Shown here: positions 1-11,800 of the stretch, one piece after another
How the letters are laid out: each line of letters begins with the position of its first letter
How positions within the stretch are numbered: the first letter of the stretch is position 1
NCBI GenBank assembly: GCA_916613615.1
Contig: OU744723.1
Location: 61,512,239-61,576,238, forward strand
From: Steromphala cineraria
Taxonomy: Eukaryota > Mollusca > Gastropoda > Trochida > Trochidae
DNA: 64,000 nt
Direction: 5' to 3'
Notes under the pieces: model-generated
The model's database searches: none
What the model was told of the DNA's origin: nothing
What the model saw: only the letters and a program-made list of their open reading frames with translations
Position numbers and translations under genes: made by a program

Positions 1-35
1 ATCATTGAATAAATATTAAAAATACAAGTGTATAG

Positions 36-358
36 ACAGTTAAATGGATTTATTTTTTTTATTGTTTCCAATTTGGACATGTTTATGGTGATTAAAGGTT
101 TTGTAAGTGGTCCCATATGTGTTCAACTGTAGAAGATAATCTATGCCTCTGTCGTACGCAAAAACGATTAATTGCAACCCCATATTTTCATGTATGTGTG
201 TTCTTTAACTGATATTGACTAAAGTTAATTGCCCAGGTGACAGTTAAATGGCTATATTTACCAAATGTTTCCGATTTGGACATGTTTATGGTGATTAAAA
301 GTTTTGCAAGTGGTCCAATATGTATTCAAGTGAAGAAGATAATGTATGCCGCTGAAGT
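36..358. repeat. Imperfect tandem duplication, period 204 bp
   Basis: The stretch starting at 36 (acagttaaatgg, then a run reading tttggacatgtttatggtg) recurs from 240 with the same order of words and about 85-90% similarity by eye. The second copy fades out near 358. No coding potential is visible. Confidence 0.7.
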
Positions 359-1697
359 AAGCATTTGTTCTTAACGGCAAATATTTGAACCACAAACCTT
401 TTGATAGATACCAGCCAATGAAAGGCGTGCTGCGTGAAACGGATGGTTTCTGTCACACGGCCTGTGCCATGATTCAGAAGTCTATTCTAAGCTTCTCCAG
501 TTTTAGCCCGGAAAGTCGGCTTATTGGAGCAGAGGTTGTGTCCTCGGTTATAACTTGACCTACATGTAGCTGGAGAATAACCATTAGAATAAGCCTTAGA
601 ACAAAGCATGTTATTATTGCAATGTTGCAGATAAATCTTTAAAAACAATTTTGATTCAAAGAAGCTGAAATTAACAACAGGTTTCAACAACATATGGTTA
701 GAGCAAAGTGCTGAGTTTCCAATATTGGCTTTGATAAAAAGTATAACATTTTTTAAATCATTATTGTATCTTTAAGAGTATTTTGTCATTTACAGTTTAT
801 ATTGATTCGTTGGATTTCGTCAGCTTCATAATTTTACCATATATTTACAAAACAATAATACGAGACAAATATTATTATTATCTGTAGTAGAAGATAGATA
901 CACATTGTAAGGACATGGCCCCTTTGGTCATTTTGAAAGATTTTAAGGTCACCAAATAATTAGATAGATGTATCATCAGATAAGGCGTAAGTACATAATG
1001 TCTTAACTCTCTAGGAAAAGAAGTAAAACTATGGAAGAGTTTGCAGACGAAAGGAAGGACGCAATACCATGCCATAACCCCATCGCGCTTTCAGGTCATA
1101 TGAAACCTGTGACCCCTAACATGACCATATCCTTCTTCACAACAGGATCTAGAATATGTAAAAGGATTTCTCATCATCATGCTCAGGAAACTAACCCTTT
1201 CCTTAAATGACAAAATCAAAACGGCTGCAATGGAAACAAAATAATTTGATTGAAAAGAAGACCCAGAAAGACAAATCTTAATAATATGAAGAGGAGGTAT
1301 ATCAAAAGTGTTGAAGATTGGTCAAGTAGTTTCATATTTATGCTCCGAAAACGAATGCTAACGCCAACACCGGTGAGGTACAGGACGGGCCCGCGGACGA
1401 GATTTCAGCCAAACCAATATACCTCCCAACCCTTCAGGAAGAGATATTAATATACTTAGAAAGTTGAAACTATATTCACAGACTTCTCAGCTGACGGGTA
1501 TTGTCATTCATGTATTTATTCTATGATTCCTGAGAGTTTAATTACACTTGTCACGTCATCCTATTGTTCTCTCACTCGATTATTTTTCAGTAATGGAGAG
1601 TTGTATTTTACATCAAGTTTTTCACTTCAAATTTCATTTTTTTAGATATCTTAAGTTTTTTTTTTAAAAAGGCATTAAGTTGAGTGTAATTTAAGTC
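359..1697. other. AT-rich stretch with no recognised gene
   Basis: Only short open frames occur. One near 1250-1450 is rich in Arg, Thr and Pro, but it has no recognisable domain and no splice context. Confidence 0.5.
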
Positions 1698-1806
1698 GGT
1701 TAATATCCGAGTAACTCTCCATTCCTAAAAAAATAAAGGGCCTCGGACCCTGGGGCCCTCGGCTCCATTATTTTTTAGGAATGGAGAGTTACTCGGACAT
1801 TAACCT
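1698..1806. repeat. Foldback hairpin (about 38-bp arms)
   Basis: The left arm, 1698-1736 (ggttaatatccgagtaactc and onward), is the reverse complement of 1770-1806 with few mismatches. The loop is GC-rich and contains two gccctcgg-like words. It has the shape of a palindromic MITE or solo foldback element. No flanking target duplication could be fixed. Confidence 0.8.
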
Positions 1807-1848
1807 ATACGTAGACGCTCTGACTAGTTGTATAATCAATAGGTACTT

Positions 1849-2576
1849 GATGAGATAAGAATCAATTGCTGTAGTTTGTTATATCGTATTTCTTCATATG
1901 GAAAACCTCTGACCATCAGTATGATTAATTGGATAACCTGATGAGATAAGAATCAATTGCTATAATTAGTAATCTTGTGACTCTTCATATGGAAAACCTC
2001 TGACCATCAATATGATTAATTAGATAACCCGATGAGCTAAGAATCAATTGCTGTAGTTTGCTATATCGTATCTCTTCATATGGAAAACCTCTGACCATCA
2101 GTTTGATTAATTAGATTACCTGACCACCTAAGAATCAATTGCTATAGTTAGTTATCTTGTGACTCTTCATATGGAAAACCTCTGACCATCAGTATGATTA
2201 ATTGGATTACCTGATCAGCTTAGAATCAATTGCTATAGTTTGTTATATCGTATCTCTTCATATGGAAAACCTCTGACCATCTGTATGATTAATTAGATTA
2301 CCTGATCAGCTAAGAATCAATTGCTATAGTTTGTTATCTTGTGACTCTTCATATGAAAAACCTCTGACCATCAGTATGATTAATTAGATTACCTGATCAG
2401 CTAAGAATCAATTGCTATAGTTTGTTATCTTGTGACTCTTCATATGGAAAACCTCTGACCATCAGTATGATTAATTAGATTACCTGATGAGCTAAGAATC
2501 AATTGCTATAGTTAGTTATCTTGTGACTCTTCATATGATAAAACTCTGACAATGTCTAAGATTGGTTAGACTGCCT
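1849..2576. repeat. 91-bp minisatellite, 8 units with alternating types
   Basis: Units start at 1849, 1940, 2031, 2122, 2213, 2304, 2395 and 2486, an exact 91-bp period. Each contains cttcatatggaaaacctctg or a close variant. Two unit types differ in the segment before that word (ttatatcgtat versus tatcttgtgac), in the order A-B-A-B-A-B-B-B. A degenerate ninth unit follows at 2577. The first six units therefore form a 182-bp higher-order repeat. Confidence 0.9.
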
Positions 2577-2721
2577 GACGAGCTTCACAGCCATTGGCTC
2601 TATTGCAAGTAACAATTTCTCTCCCATAGGCTAATTGGGGACCATTCTATCATAGCAACAGAAAATTCACTACCCAGAGCAGTTCGTTGTGAAATATTAA
2701 CAACGTTTCTATAAATGTTGC

Positions 2722-2729
2722 TATAAATA
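2722..2729 (+). promoter_or_regulatory. Probable TATA box of the F5/8C-PAN gene
   Basis: TATAAATA lies 71 bp upstream of the ATG at 2800. That leaves room for a short 5' leader starting around 2752-2758. Another ataaat word at 2711 is less canonical. Confidence 0.45.
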
Positions 2730-2799
2730 TGTAAGTCAATGACACAGAACATGTAGGTGTAAGGGCTTGTAACTTAAATACATTCTGAAACGTTTTGCC

Positions 2800-2848
2800 A
2801 TGGAGTGTGGATTGATTTTCTTGTGTGTTATATTCACAAGTATGTACT
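2800..2848 (+). CDS. Exon 1: signal peptide of the F5/8C-PAN gene
   Basis: ATG is followed by MECGLIFLCVIFTSMY, a hydrophobic leader, and then one base (T) before a strong donor, gtaagt, at 2849. The split codon (phase 1) joins in frame with either candidate acceptor of exon 2. Confidence 0.75.
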
Positions 2849-5800
2849 GTAAGTATTCATTCTTGAATATTGTGCCCTAGTTATTTTGTTAAAACTAACT
2901 TGCTAATCATACTATGTGTGTGTTTATTGTCATGGTTTGATTTTTTTGTTCCCATATCAGGATTTTGTGTGTAAGAACTATTATCATGTTTTAAATTTAT
3001 ATTCAAATTTATTCGCATGCTATGATTTTATGTGTTATATTTTTTTAATTTACATAGTCCCGTTATAAGACAGCATCTAGCTATAAAAGAGCTTTCAATG
3101 ATGGGTTGTTACTCATAAACGGAACAATGGTGGAAATAGAAATGATTTACATGATAACATGCCTAAGTTTTGACCTTTGACAGACTATACATATAACGTT
3201 TCAAATTGTTCATGGAAGATGTATCAGAAATTAGATCTTCATAGTACAAACACATTTGTAGTGATTTTATAACTCGTGACCTTGACCTCTCAGCTTGAAT
3301 GTGAGCATAGAGTACTGTTTCCCGCTAGGTATTAGAAGTAAGTTGTGAATAAAGGTTCTGGACAGCTTAGTGAAAAACTTTTAAGCCAATAATACGAGTG
3401 CAGAGGTGGTGGAAATTGCAAAATAACTGAGTATGATTACCTGGTAAATTTCCCTACTGGAATTAATAAGCTTACATTTTCACTCGCTCACAGTGTACAC
3501 TGTAAACTTGTGATGACAGTAAAGTGATTGGTAACCAGATTCAATTCCTTAAAATGTATGACTTTTTTAGAAAAAAGGTTGTCTTCTAAATTAATTCTTA
3601 TGTTTATGACATTTCGATATCACGTTTATTTGCTAAGTTAATTTCATCGATGATAACTTCCTTTATATGTATATAGAACTTTGTCTACAGTATTTCAAAA
3701 TCTATGTGATGTCATTCTAGTTGTTGCGGGATCTCTATTCGATGCTGCACTGTACAAAGACTGCAATCAGAGTTCAACATGCCCATTAACGTACGATGGC
3801 AGGACCTGGCTTCCTGGAGGGGCAGTTGATGGGATCATTGACTATGAGGAAAGCTGTTCTCACACAATGCTTAACGAGACGAACCCGTGGTGGCAGGTGG
3901 ACCTTGCTGGGACTTACCCTGTGCATTCAGTCGTGGTGAGAAACAGAGCATATTTTGGTGAGTGACTTTGAATTTAACGTGTTGTCAACATCCTTTTAGT
4001 TTTCTAACAAGTCAATAATGTTGTGATCCCCCAAAAAAGAAACTTGTGATTGGGTTTGCAAGCATTGTGGTCATTTTGGGTTTAAAGACGGATTTATACT
4101 TAAAATAAAATAATAATATAATAAATGGGTACTTATTGTGCGCTATAGTCCATCCAAAAAATGCTCAAAGCGCTACAACTGAATAAAAAGCATAATACAG
4201 ATGTCGAAAACACGCAGATGTTGAGGGAGTTCATTCCAGGCTGTTGATGCTGGAAAGGCGAAGGATCTTTTTCCGTAGGTGGATGTGTTTACTGAGGTAG
4301 GCTTTTCATCCTCTTCATGTTACGACATTGACTGTTATCATAATGAATGTTGAAGTCACCAAGAAAAACAGTGTTCAATTGATTGAATTTCTCCTCTCCT
4401 CATGAAATAAAAAGGTTGAAGATTGATTCTTCTTCGACGCTGGTGGACGATACAAGCACACAAAATGAGTGCAAGTATTTCCAGAACTGATTTTCATGCT
4501 TATTGACTCAAAGCTTTTAAATGATTCTATATTGTTTAATAACTACAAAATGGTTTTGTTACACTAATTTCTGCGATTCTGATTGGACGAGAGCGCTCAA
4601 AAACTTGCTGCCATTTCTCGATGAATGCAGAAAAATTTACAACCATACCATGTGCATTCATTCCTTGTGACTTCACAATCACCTGACGCAATAGTCTGGT
4701 TCTGACAGTTGCGAGTTACGTTCTGTTGTAAAGACAGATATAACATATCTTATCACTTCCCACCTGCGTTTGCAACAAGTAAATACATTCTTCTCCTTAA
4801 CACAATCCATACATTCACTGGAAAGACTTAACTACGAGTCCTCAAGCTTGTTCGCTCCGAGCGTCTCGCAAACAGCGGACATTTTGAACGTTGTGTGATA
4901 TGTTAATAAGGGTTATTCCGAAAATGCGGATTCCGGTTAAGACGAATTGTGATTGCATGGGTGTCAATGGTTGCGAAAACGTAATGAAATCTTCGGCCGT
5001 TTTAGTTCATGGAGTTCTCAATTTTGATTCAACTTTGTATTGTTTCGTGTAACACACCACCATTTCATGACATTGATGACATATTTTTTGAAAATAATTA
5101 GAAAAAACTTTGTTCAAATGTTGATTTTGTAATTATAAGGATTGTTTTACATGTTTTGAGCTTCTATCGATGTATAACAGCAACAAATTTTGTATAAAAT
5201 CGCTACGCTACGCTATTTTGCGAGCCTTGGCGAGCTACATACACAGTGTTTATTATATAATTAGCTATGAAATATAGGGTTATACAGTGAAAATATTATC
5301 CATATTTTGAGAAAAGCAGTAGAAAGTCATATTTTCACTGCGGTATAATCCTCTTGAAACACGATTATCTCCCTTTGAGGAAATCGAACACACGCCTCGC
5401 ATCACGGCGTTGTTTAGGATTGAAGAAAAACAACTCTTTACAATGTTTTCGGTATGTAAGTGTTAACATTTTGCAGTGACAATGTATCCTTCGATATCGA
5501 TTAACAACAAGAAGTTCATATCTTGTTGTTGTAGTAAATAATTGTTCATTTTATCGCAAAATAAATATACGAAGCAAGAGATCTGTCACACCAACATAGC
5601 GCTTCCCTCACTGTATCACTGACTTTCCAAAATAGATAAGGAGCCTAATTATAACCAAAAACATGTTGTGGATCATTTAACATTAACACATTATATATTT
5701 TTCGAAAAACTATTTCCGATTAAATTTCTGTATTATTTCTATCGAACTTTTTTTACCGAGAAAGGATAAATGGAGTTGCTAGACTGTCGTTCATCACAAC

Positions 5801-8800
5801 AGGAAAACTTTGCCTTCCGATGTCCGACAACTCTGTTTTATGATCTTAAAATTATATAATAAATAGCCTTATTCATTTCTTTCTCATCTCGTGAAGTTAG
5901 AAAGAGTCATTTTCACTCGTGGCTGTGCCACTCGTAAAAATATCACTTTCTTACTCCACTCGATGAGATAGAAATGATATTCGGCAAAAACAATGAAATA
6001 GTCTCTATTTATTACACACATGTGACAGAGAACACTTCGAGATATTTTTGGTATCTAACATATGTTTTTTTTTTATCACTTTATTTCTTTTTTTGGGTAC
6101 CATACGTGTACATAGTTATTCCACAAAAATCTGTTCAACATGAAGTACATTATATCAAATTGACATGGGTAGTAACATGGTATACAGTCTCAATCCAATG
6201 CGACAAAATTGCAAACCAACAGGACAATAAGAGGTAATTTATGTAAAAAGGCTGTGGCAAGAGGACCAAAAGGAAATGAATTTTTCATATCTACAGTCCG
6301 TATAGAGGATCTGTTTACTGACATCATATGTGTCTTGAAGAACCGATTTTAGGCCGTTTATATGTGGTTTTCTGTTTTTGCATTTGCATGTATATATGAA
6401 ATGTTTGGTTACAATAAAGATCAAGTTCAAAACGTCATTTCTTTTTTCTTTGTAGCCCAAAATTAAGTGTACTATATCGGGTTTCAATCTTATGCCAGTT
6501 TTGCATTTTATCCATTCCAACAGCTGATGCCACAGACTCTTTACATGTACACAATCAAATAATAAATGCTTTATGGTTTCGTTTGAGCATTTGCAAAAAG
6601 TACACAGTGGGGAATCTTGTAATTTGTAAAGAAATGCACTTTTGTTCGTTGTTAGAATTCTGTGAATAATGCGGTACTGAAACCACCTTAATTTATAACT
6701 ACCTGTGCTTCGGAATGGTATATAATTATATATGATCCACTCTTCCTTTTGAAAATGAGACTCAAAATCGGTTTCCCATTTTTTCTCACTACTGAGCATA
6801 TCCGATGGCAATCCGGATTTGATAAGATACATGTAGAAATCTTTACATCCCTTTTTAGCCTTATAAAGTACTATAAGATTATTGGGAATGAAAGGCATAT
6901 CGAGTTTGTTATGAAGATTTTGTGAAGTCGTTTGAATATATTTCTTTATACAGTGTATCAAACCGGTAAATTCCAAAAAGTTAGTTTTTAAGTGATATAT
7001 TCTTTGAAATTCAGTAAAGTTTAGAAATGTGCCATCCATTTTCAATAGATCATTTATAAAATTTATGTTTGCTTTCACAAAGTTTTTGAACAAAACTGGT
7101 TTTTGAGCAATCTGAATATTGTCATTTGTCCAAAGATACTCTGATCGAATATCGCTCACAGTTAATTTACCCTGCAGTGTGGCCCATGCGTTAAAAACAT
7201 CTTTCCAAAACACATTTCTTATATATGGTATAATATTTTCTTTAAGGTAAGTTAAGCCCATTTCTATAGGATCTAAAACAGTGTTTGGTAAGAAACAATT
7301 TGCAAGGTGATTCAACTTAGTATTATTTGTGTACAATCGTCGGATCCAGGATATTTTCTGGGATAGTATAGTTTCTAGTATCGAAGGTGCTTTTAACCCC
7401 CCATGTTCAAAGTCTTGTATCATCAGTTTTCTTTTGACTTTATCTGGTTTACCTTTCCATATAAATAGGAAGCATTTTTGTTGTAACTTATTTATTATAT
7501 CAATTTTCGGGTTAGGGATGGATGTAAAAAGATGATTAAGCTTTGGCAAAATGAGACTTTTTAAAACTGTTATCCTACCCATCGGCGTTAAATCTCTTCG
7601 AGACCAGTGTGTCATCAAATTATCTACTTTTTTAAGCTTATCTTTGTAATTTCGTTCAACCATTTCTGCCACATTATGGTGAAATTGTATACCAAGAAGT
7701 GTAAATGGACGTTGTGTCCAGTCCATGCTGATCGAATTATAGTATGTTGTAGAAGCATATTGCTTAGATCCAATCCATATTACCTTAGTTTTATCAATGT
7801 TCATTTTTAGACCAGAGAAAGATGCATATTTATTTAGGGTGTCTATAGTCGCCTTAAAACAATTTTCAGTTCCATCAAGAATTATTGTTGTATCGTCAGC
7901 AAATTGAGTCAGGAGATATTCAATGTCAAGCATCTGTATACCTTTAATATTTTCATTTGTTCTAAGCATATGTGCAAGTATTTCAGCACAGATAAGGAAA
8001 ATGTAAGGTGATAATGGATCACCCTGTCTACAGCCTCTTGTAATTTTGAAAAAATCTGATGCAAATCCATTAACGAGTACACTTGAGGTAATGTCTGAAT
8101 AAAATGTTTTAATCCATTGTTTTAGAGATGGTCCAAAGTTGAAAAAATCCAGACAGTTATCGATGAATTTCCATTCGACTGAGTCAAATGCTTTCTCGAA
8201 ATCAATAAGTATCAGAATACCTGGTTTGTTCATATAATCTGTATATTCCATAATATCCTGTACTAGTCTTGTACATTCTCCAATATACCTCCCTTTCATA
8301 AAACCTTTTTGGTCCTCGCTAATAATTCTAGGTAAGACATGTTTTATACGTGCAGCTATTGTTGCTGATGCAATCTTGTAAGATGTATTAAGTAATGATA
8401 TAGGGCGGTAATTCTTTATGAGTTCTTTTGATTTTTCTTTTTTGGGTATGCATGTGATTAACCCTTGTTTTTGACTCACTGATAGTTCGCCTTTTTTCAA
8501 AGATGCATTTAATGAGTTAATTAAATAAGAGTGTATATCTTTCCAGAAAAACTTATAAAATTCAGTTGTATATCCTGATGGACCAGGACTTTTTTCATTT
8601 TTCATGTTCTTGAGGGCATTAAATACCTCCTGGTATTGGAGTTCCCCTTCGAGACTCTCTGATTCCTCTTTAGTTAATTTAGGGATATCTTTATTTGCAA
8701 ATAACTTTTCAAGATTCTCATCCTTCACTTCTTTACTAGTGTAGAGGTTATTGTAGTATGATTTTACATGTTGAATTATTTCATTTGTCTCTGTTACAAT

Positions 8801-11800
8801 TTTGCCCTCATTACTTAACTTGGTAATGGCTTTATTGAGGAATTTTTGTTTTTCTAATGATAGGAAGTATTTTGTTGGTTTCTCTCCCTTCTCAACGCAA
8901 GTTGCTTTTGATCTTAATATAATGCCGTCTGTTTTAACCTTATTTAATTCAAGTTTTCTAGTTTTTATATCGTCTATTTTCGTTATCATTTCAGTCTTAT
9001 CCTCCTCGAGGCATGTGTCTAATTCGTGTTCTAATGTCTCAAGTAATTCATTAATTTCTTTTTCTTCTTTTTCTCTTTCCCTCTTTTTTGTTGAAGAATA
9101 TTTTATTGAAAACCCCCTTATATTACATAATAAGGTTTCAAAAAATAATTGCTCATTTATTTTCAATTGTTTTTCACCACTAATGTCCCTGGTATGATAT
9201 TGTTCAACAGTTTCATCGATTATCTGTTTAACCCCAGATACATATTTAGTATCATGTAGCAAGCTATTATTAAATTTCCAGAAACCTCGACCCCTTTCTA
9301 ATTTCGTAAATTCTATTTCCAATGATATGATTGAGTGATCAGACCGGTAGCTAGTAGTAATATTTGTCGATTTGATTGATTTTTCTAAGCTTCTACTCGT
9401 TAAGAAGAAATCTAAACGTGCCTGTTTTAGTGGGTTTGGTTTTCTCCATGTGAATCGTTTCAAATCTATGTTTGCTTCTCTCCATGGATCATATAGATTA
9501 AGCTCCTCCATCATATCGTGGACCGTTTGTCTTGAATTTGGATTGTTGATATGTTTATAATTAAAAGTATCTCTCTGTTGGTCCTGAACTAAGTTAAAGT
9601 CTCCACATATAATATTTGTTTCAGTATCTAAACGTTTGATAATATTCTTGATGTTTTCATAAAATTCTGGGGTATCTATATTAGGTCCATATATGCAGGA
9701 CAGACTAAATATCTCATTATTTGTTTTCATTTTCAATACAAGGTAATTTCCATTTTCTTTGTCATTAATTTCTTCTAAGATATCGAACTCAAAAGTGTCT
9801 CTAAATAGAATGGCTACACCTCTTGATTGACTAGTATAAGAACTGAATCTTGTTTCTGATGAGCCCCATTCTAGTTTAATTTTTTGTTCTATATCCCTTG
9901 TAAAATGAGTGTCTTGGATGCAATAAATATCTCCCTTTTTCTTTTTAAAATTTTCAAATACATCCATTCTTTTCTTATAGTTGTTAAGACCCTGGCAATT
10001 TGAGGAAATGAATTTTAGTTTTCCTGTCATGTTATTTTCGGACTATTAACCACTGTTCATCACATGATACACATTGGCATGGTATGGTACCCAAATGGAA
10101 GTTGCATGAGGCCAACAAAGCACACAAATGAATTAAAGTGATTTTGTAAGGAAACAATATATAAACAAACATAAAGAAACCAATCATGACATCCGCCGTC
10201 ATGGAGAGATTCACATTAGCAGCCGCTAATCCCCCTCCCTTATACAATGTCTGTGTGGAAATCCTATTCACACATTTGTGACAACATTTAACATTTTGAC
10301 AACACTATCAGAACATATAATCGCAAAGTTTGATGTATAAAACACCGTCATTATTATCAGAACTGGAATCGGAGTGAATAATTTGCATATAGTATTCAAT
10401 AATGAGCGAAACGAAGATCATACTTACAGGTTATGTGTCAATCATGTAATCCATTTAAATCCATTATGAATTCCTTACGAATGAATAAAACATATCACTC
10501 ATGACACAAATCACATAGCAAGTACAAGAAGTTTTGTTCAAGGTATCCCAGTCTGTCTATCGATGGTGTACAACCATGTGGCGTGTTCCCGCTACACGAA
10601 GTGCACGTGCATTGGCACGTAGTGTCAGTTGACAACTAGTTATCATAAAATAGTTTGATGTAGTAAGATAATTGTCACACAAGAAGTATTGAAGTGGCAA
10701 TAACCTGTATTATGATGTTTTTGTTGTAGACATAATTAACATTACAATGTTCAAGAGCATGGTTGTAATGGTTTATATGTAAATTATGACTAGTCATTCA
10801 GTTTTTGTTTCAGTCTTCACTTGTTGTTAAGAAGAAAGTATTGATCTTAAATACATGTTTACACAAGTCTTAGTCATATTTCTTCCATGATGATGAGGGA
10901 TTGTGTGGTTCCTTAACTTCTAAGACAACTTCTGTGCCTACCACACGCACTCGGGTCCAAAGTTTCTGGTCCTCACGAATCTGATTTGCCTGTCGACTTA
11001 GAATCGCTCTTCGTTTCTTCATCAGTGCAGGTATGTCTGTCTGTATACTAATGCCGGTGCCCTTTAGGAGTTTCTTTGCATCAAAAACCTCGTCACGGTC
11101 AGACATCTTAACAAAAGTGGCGATGATACTTGTCGGCGCAGCGGGGCGATGTTCACGTTGATATTCCGACTTCGGAAGACGATGTACTGTTTTGAACAAA
11201 ATGTCGTTCACCCTATAATCAGGAAACTTAAGTTTGTCTTTAAAAAAACCTTTAAGTACCTCTTCTGTATTTTCACGGTGGATTTCAGGGATTCCGTAGA
11301 ATAGAAGGTTTGGTTTGCGGTCGTGTAGGTCCTTGAGTATACACTGGCGTTCTAGTGTTGCGTACGACGTTTTGAGGGCGGCCATTTCCGAGCGTAGGGT
11401 TGTTATTTCGCTTCCCTGTTCCGCTACGTCATGTTCAACACTTTCTACTTTTGTCTTGAGCTCCGTAATTTCAGATTTTACATCAATGATTGAGTCTTTG
11501 AGTTCATCCCGTACTTTGAACATAAGTTCCGAGAGTCGTTTCTCGGAGGCTTTGATAATTTCTTCCATTGAAGACGAGGATCGTGTTGACGCCATTTTGA
11601 CTGTTGCAGCTGTAGTAATTTAGAATAATCGAGTTTTTTCCCTGAACAATTTTGTAAATCAGCTGTCGGGTGTATAGTTTATTGGATTTACCTGCACTTC
11701 TTTGTAGGTACTGGCGATTATTTCATCTTGAATTCTAGATTACATTGGATTCGGAGAGGGAAAAGTCGGGAGCTCAATCTTTACACGTCTTGATATTTTC

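Noticed and set aside
1250..1450. Arg-rich 66-codon frame
   Set aside because: Short and basic with no domain. Likely chance or an old retroelement scrap.
4379..6064. LTRs of a retrotransposon (direct repeats flanking an RT gene)
   Set aside because: The enclosed element is an L1-like LINE with its own poly(A) tail, ORF1 and APE endonuclease. The repeats lack TG...CA ends and a primer-binding site.
11315..11623. Plus-strand Ser-rich frame
   Set aside because: It is the antisense shadow of LINE ORF1.
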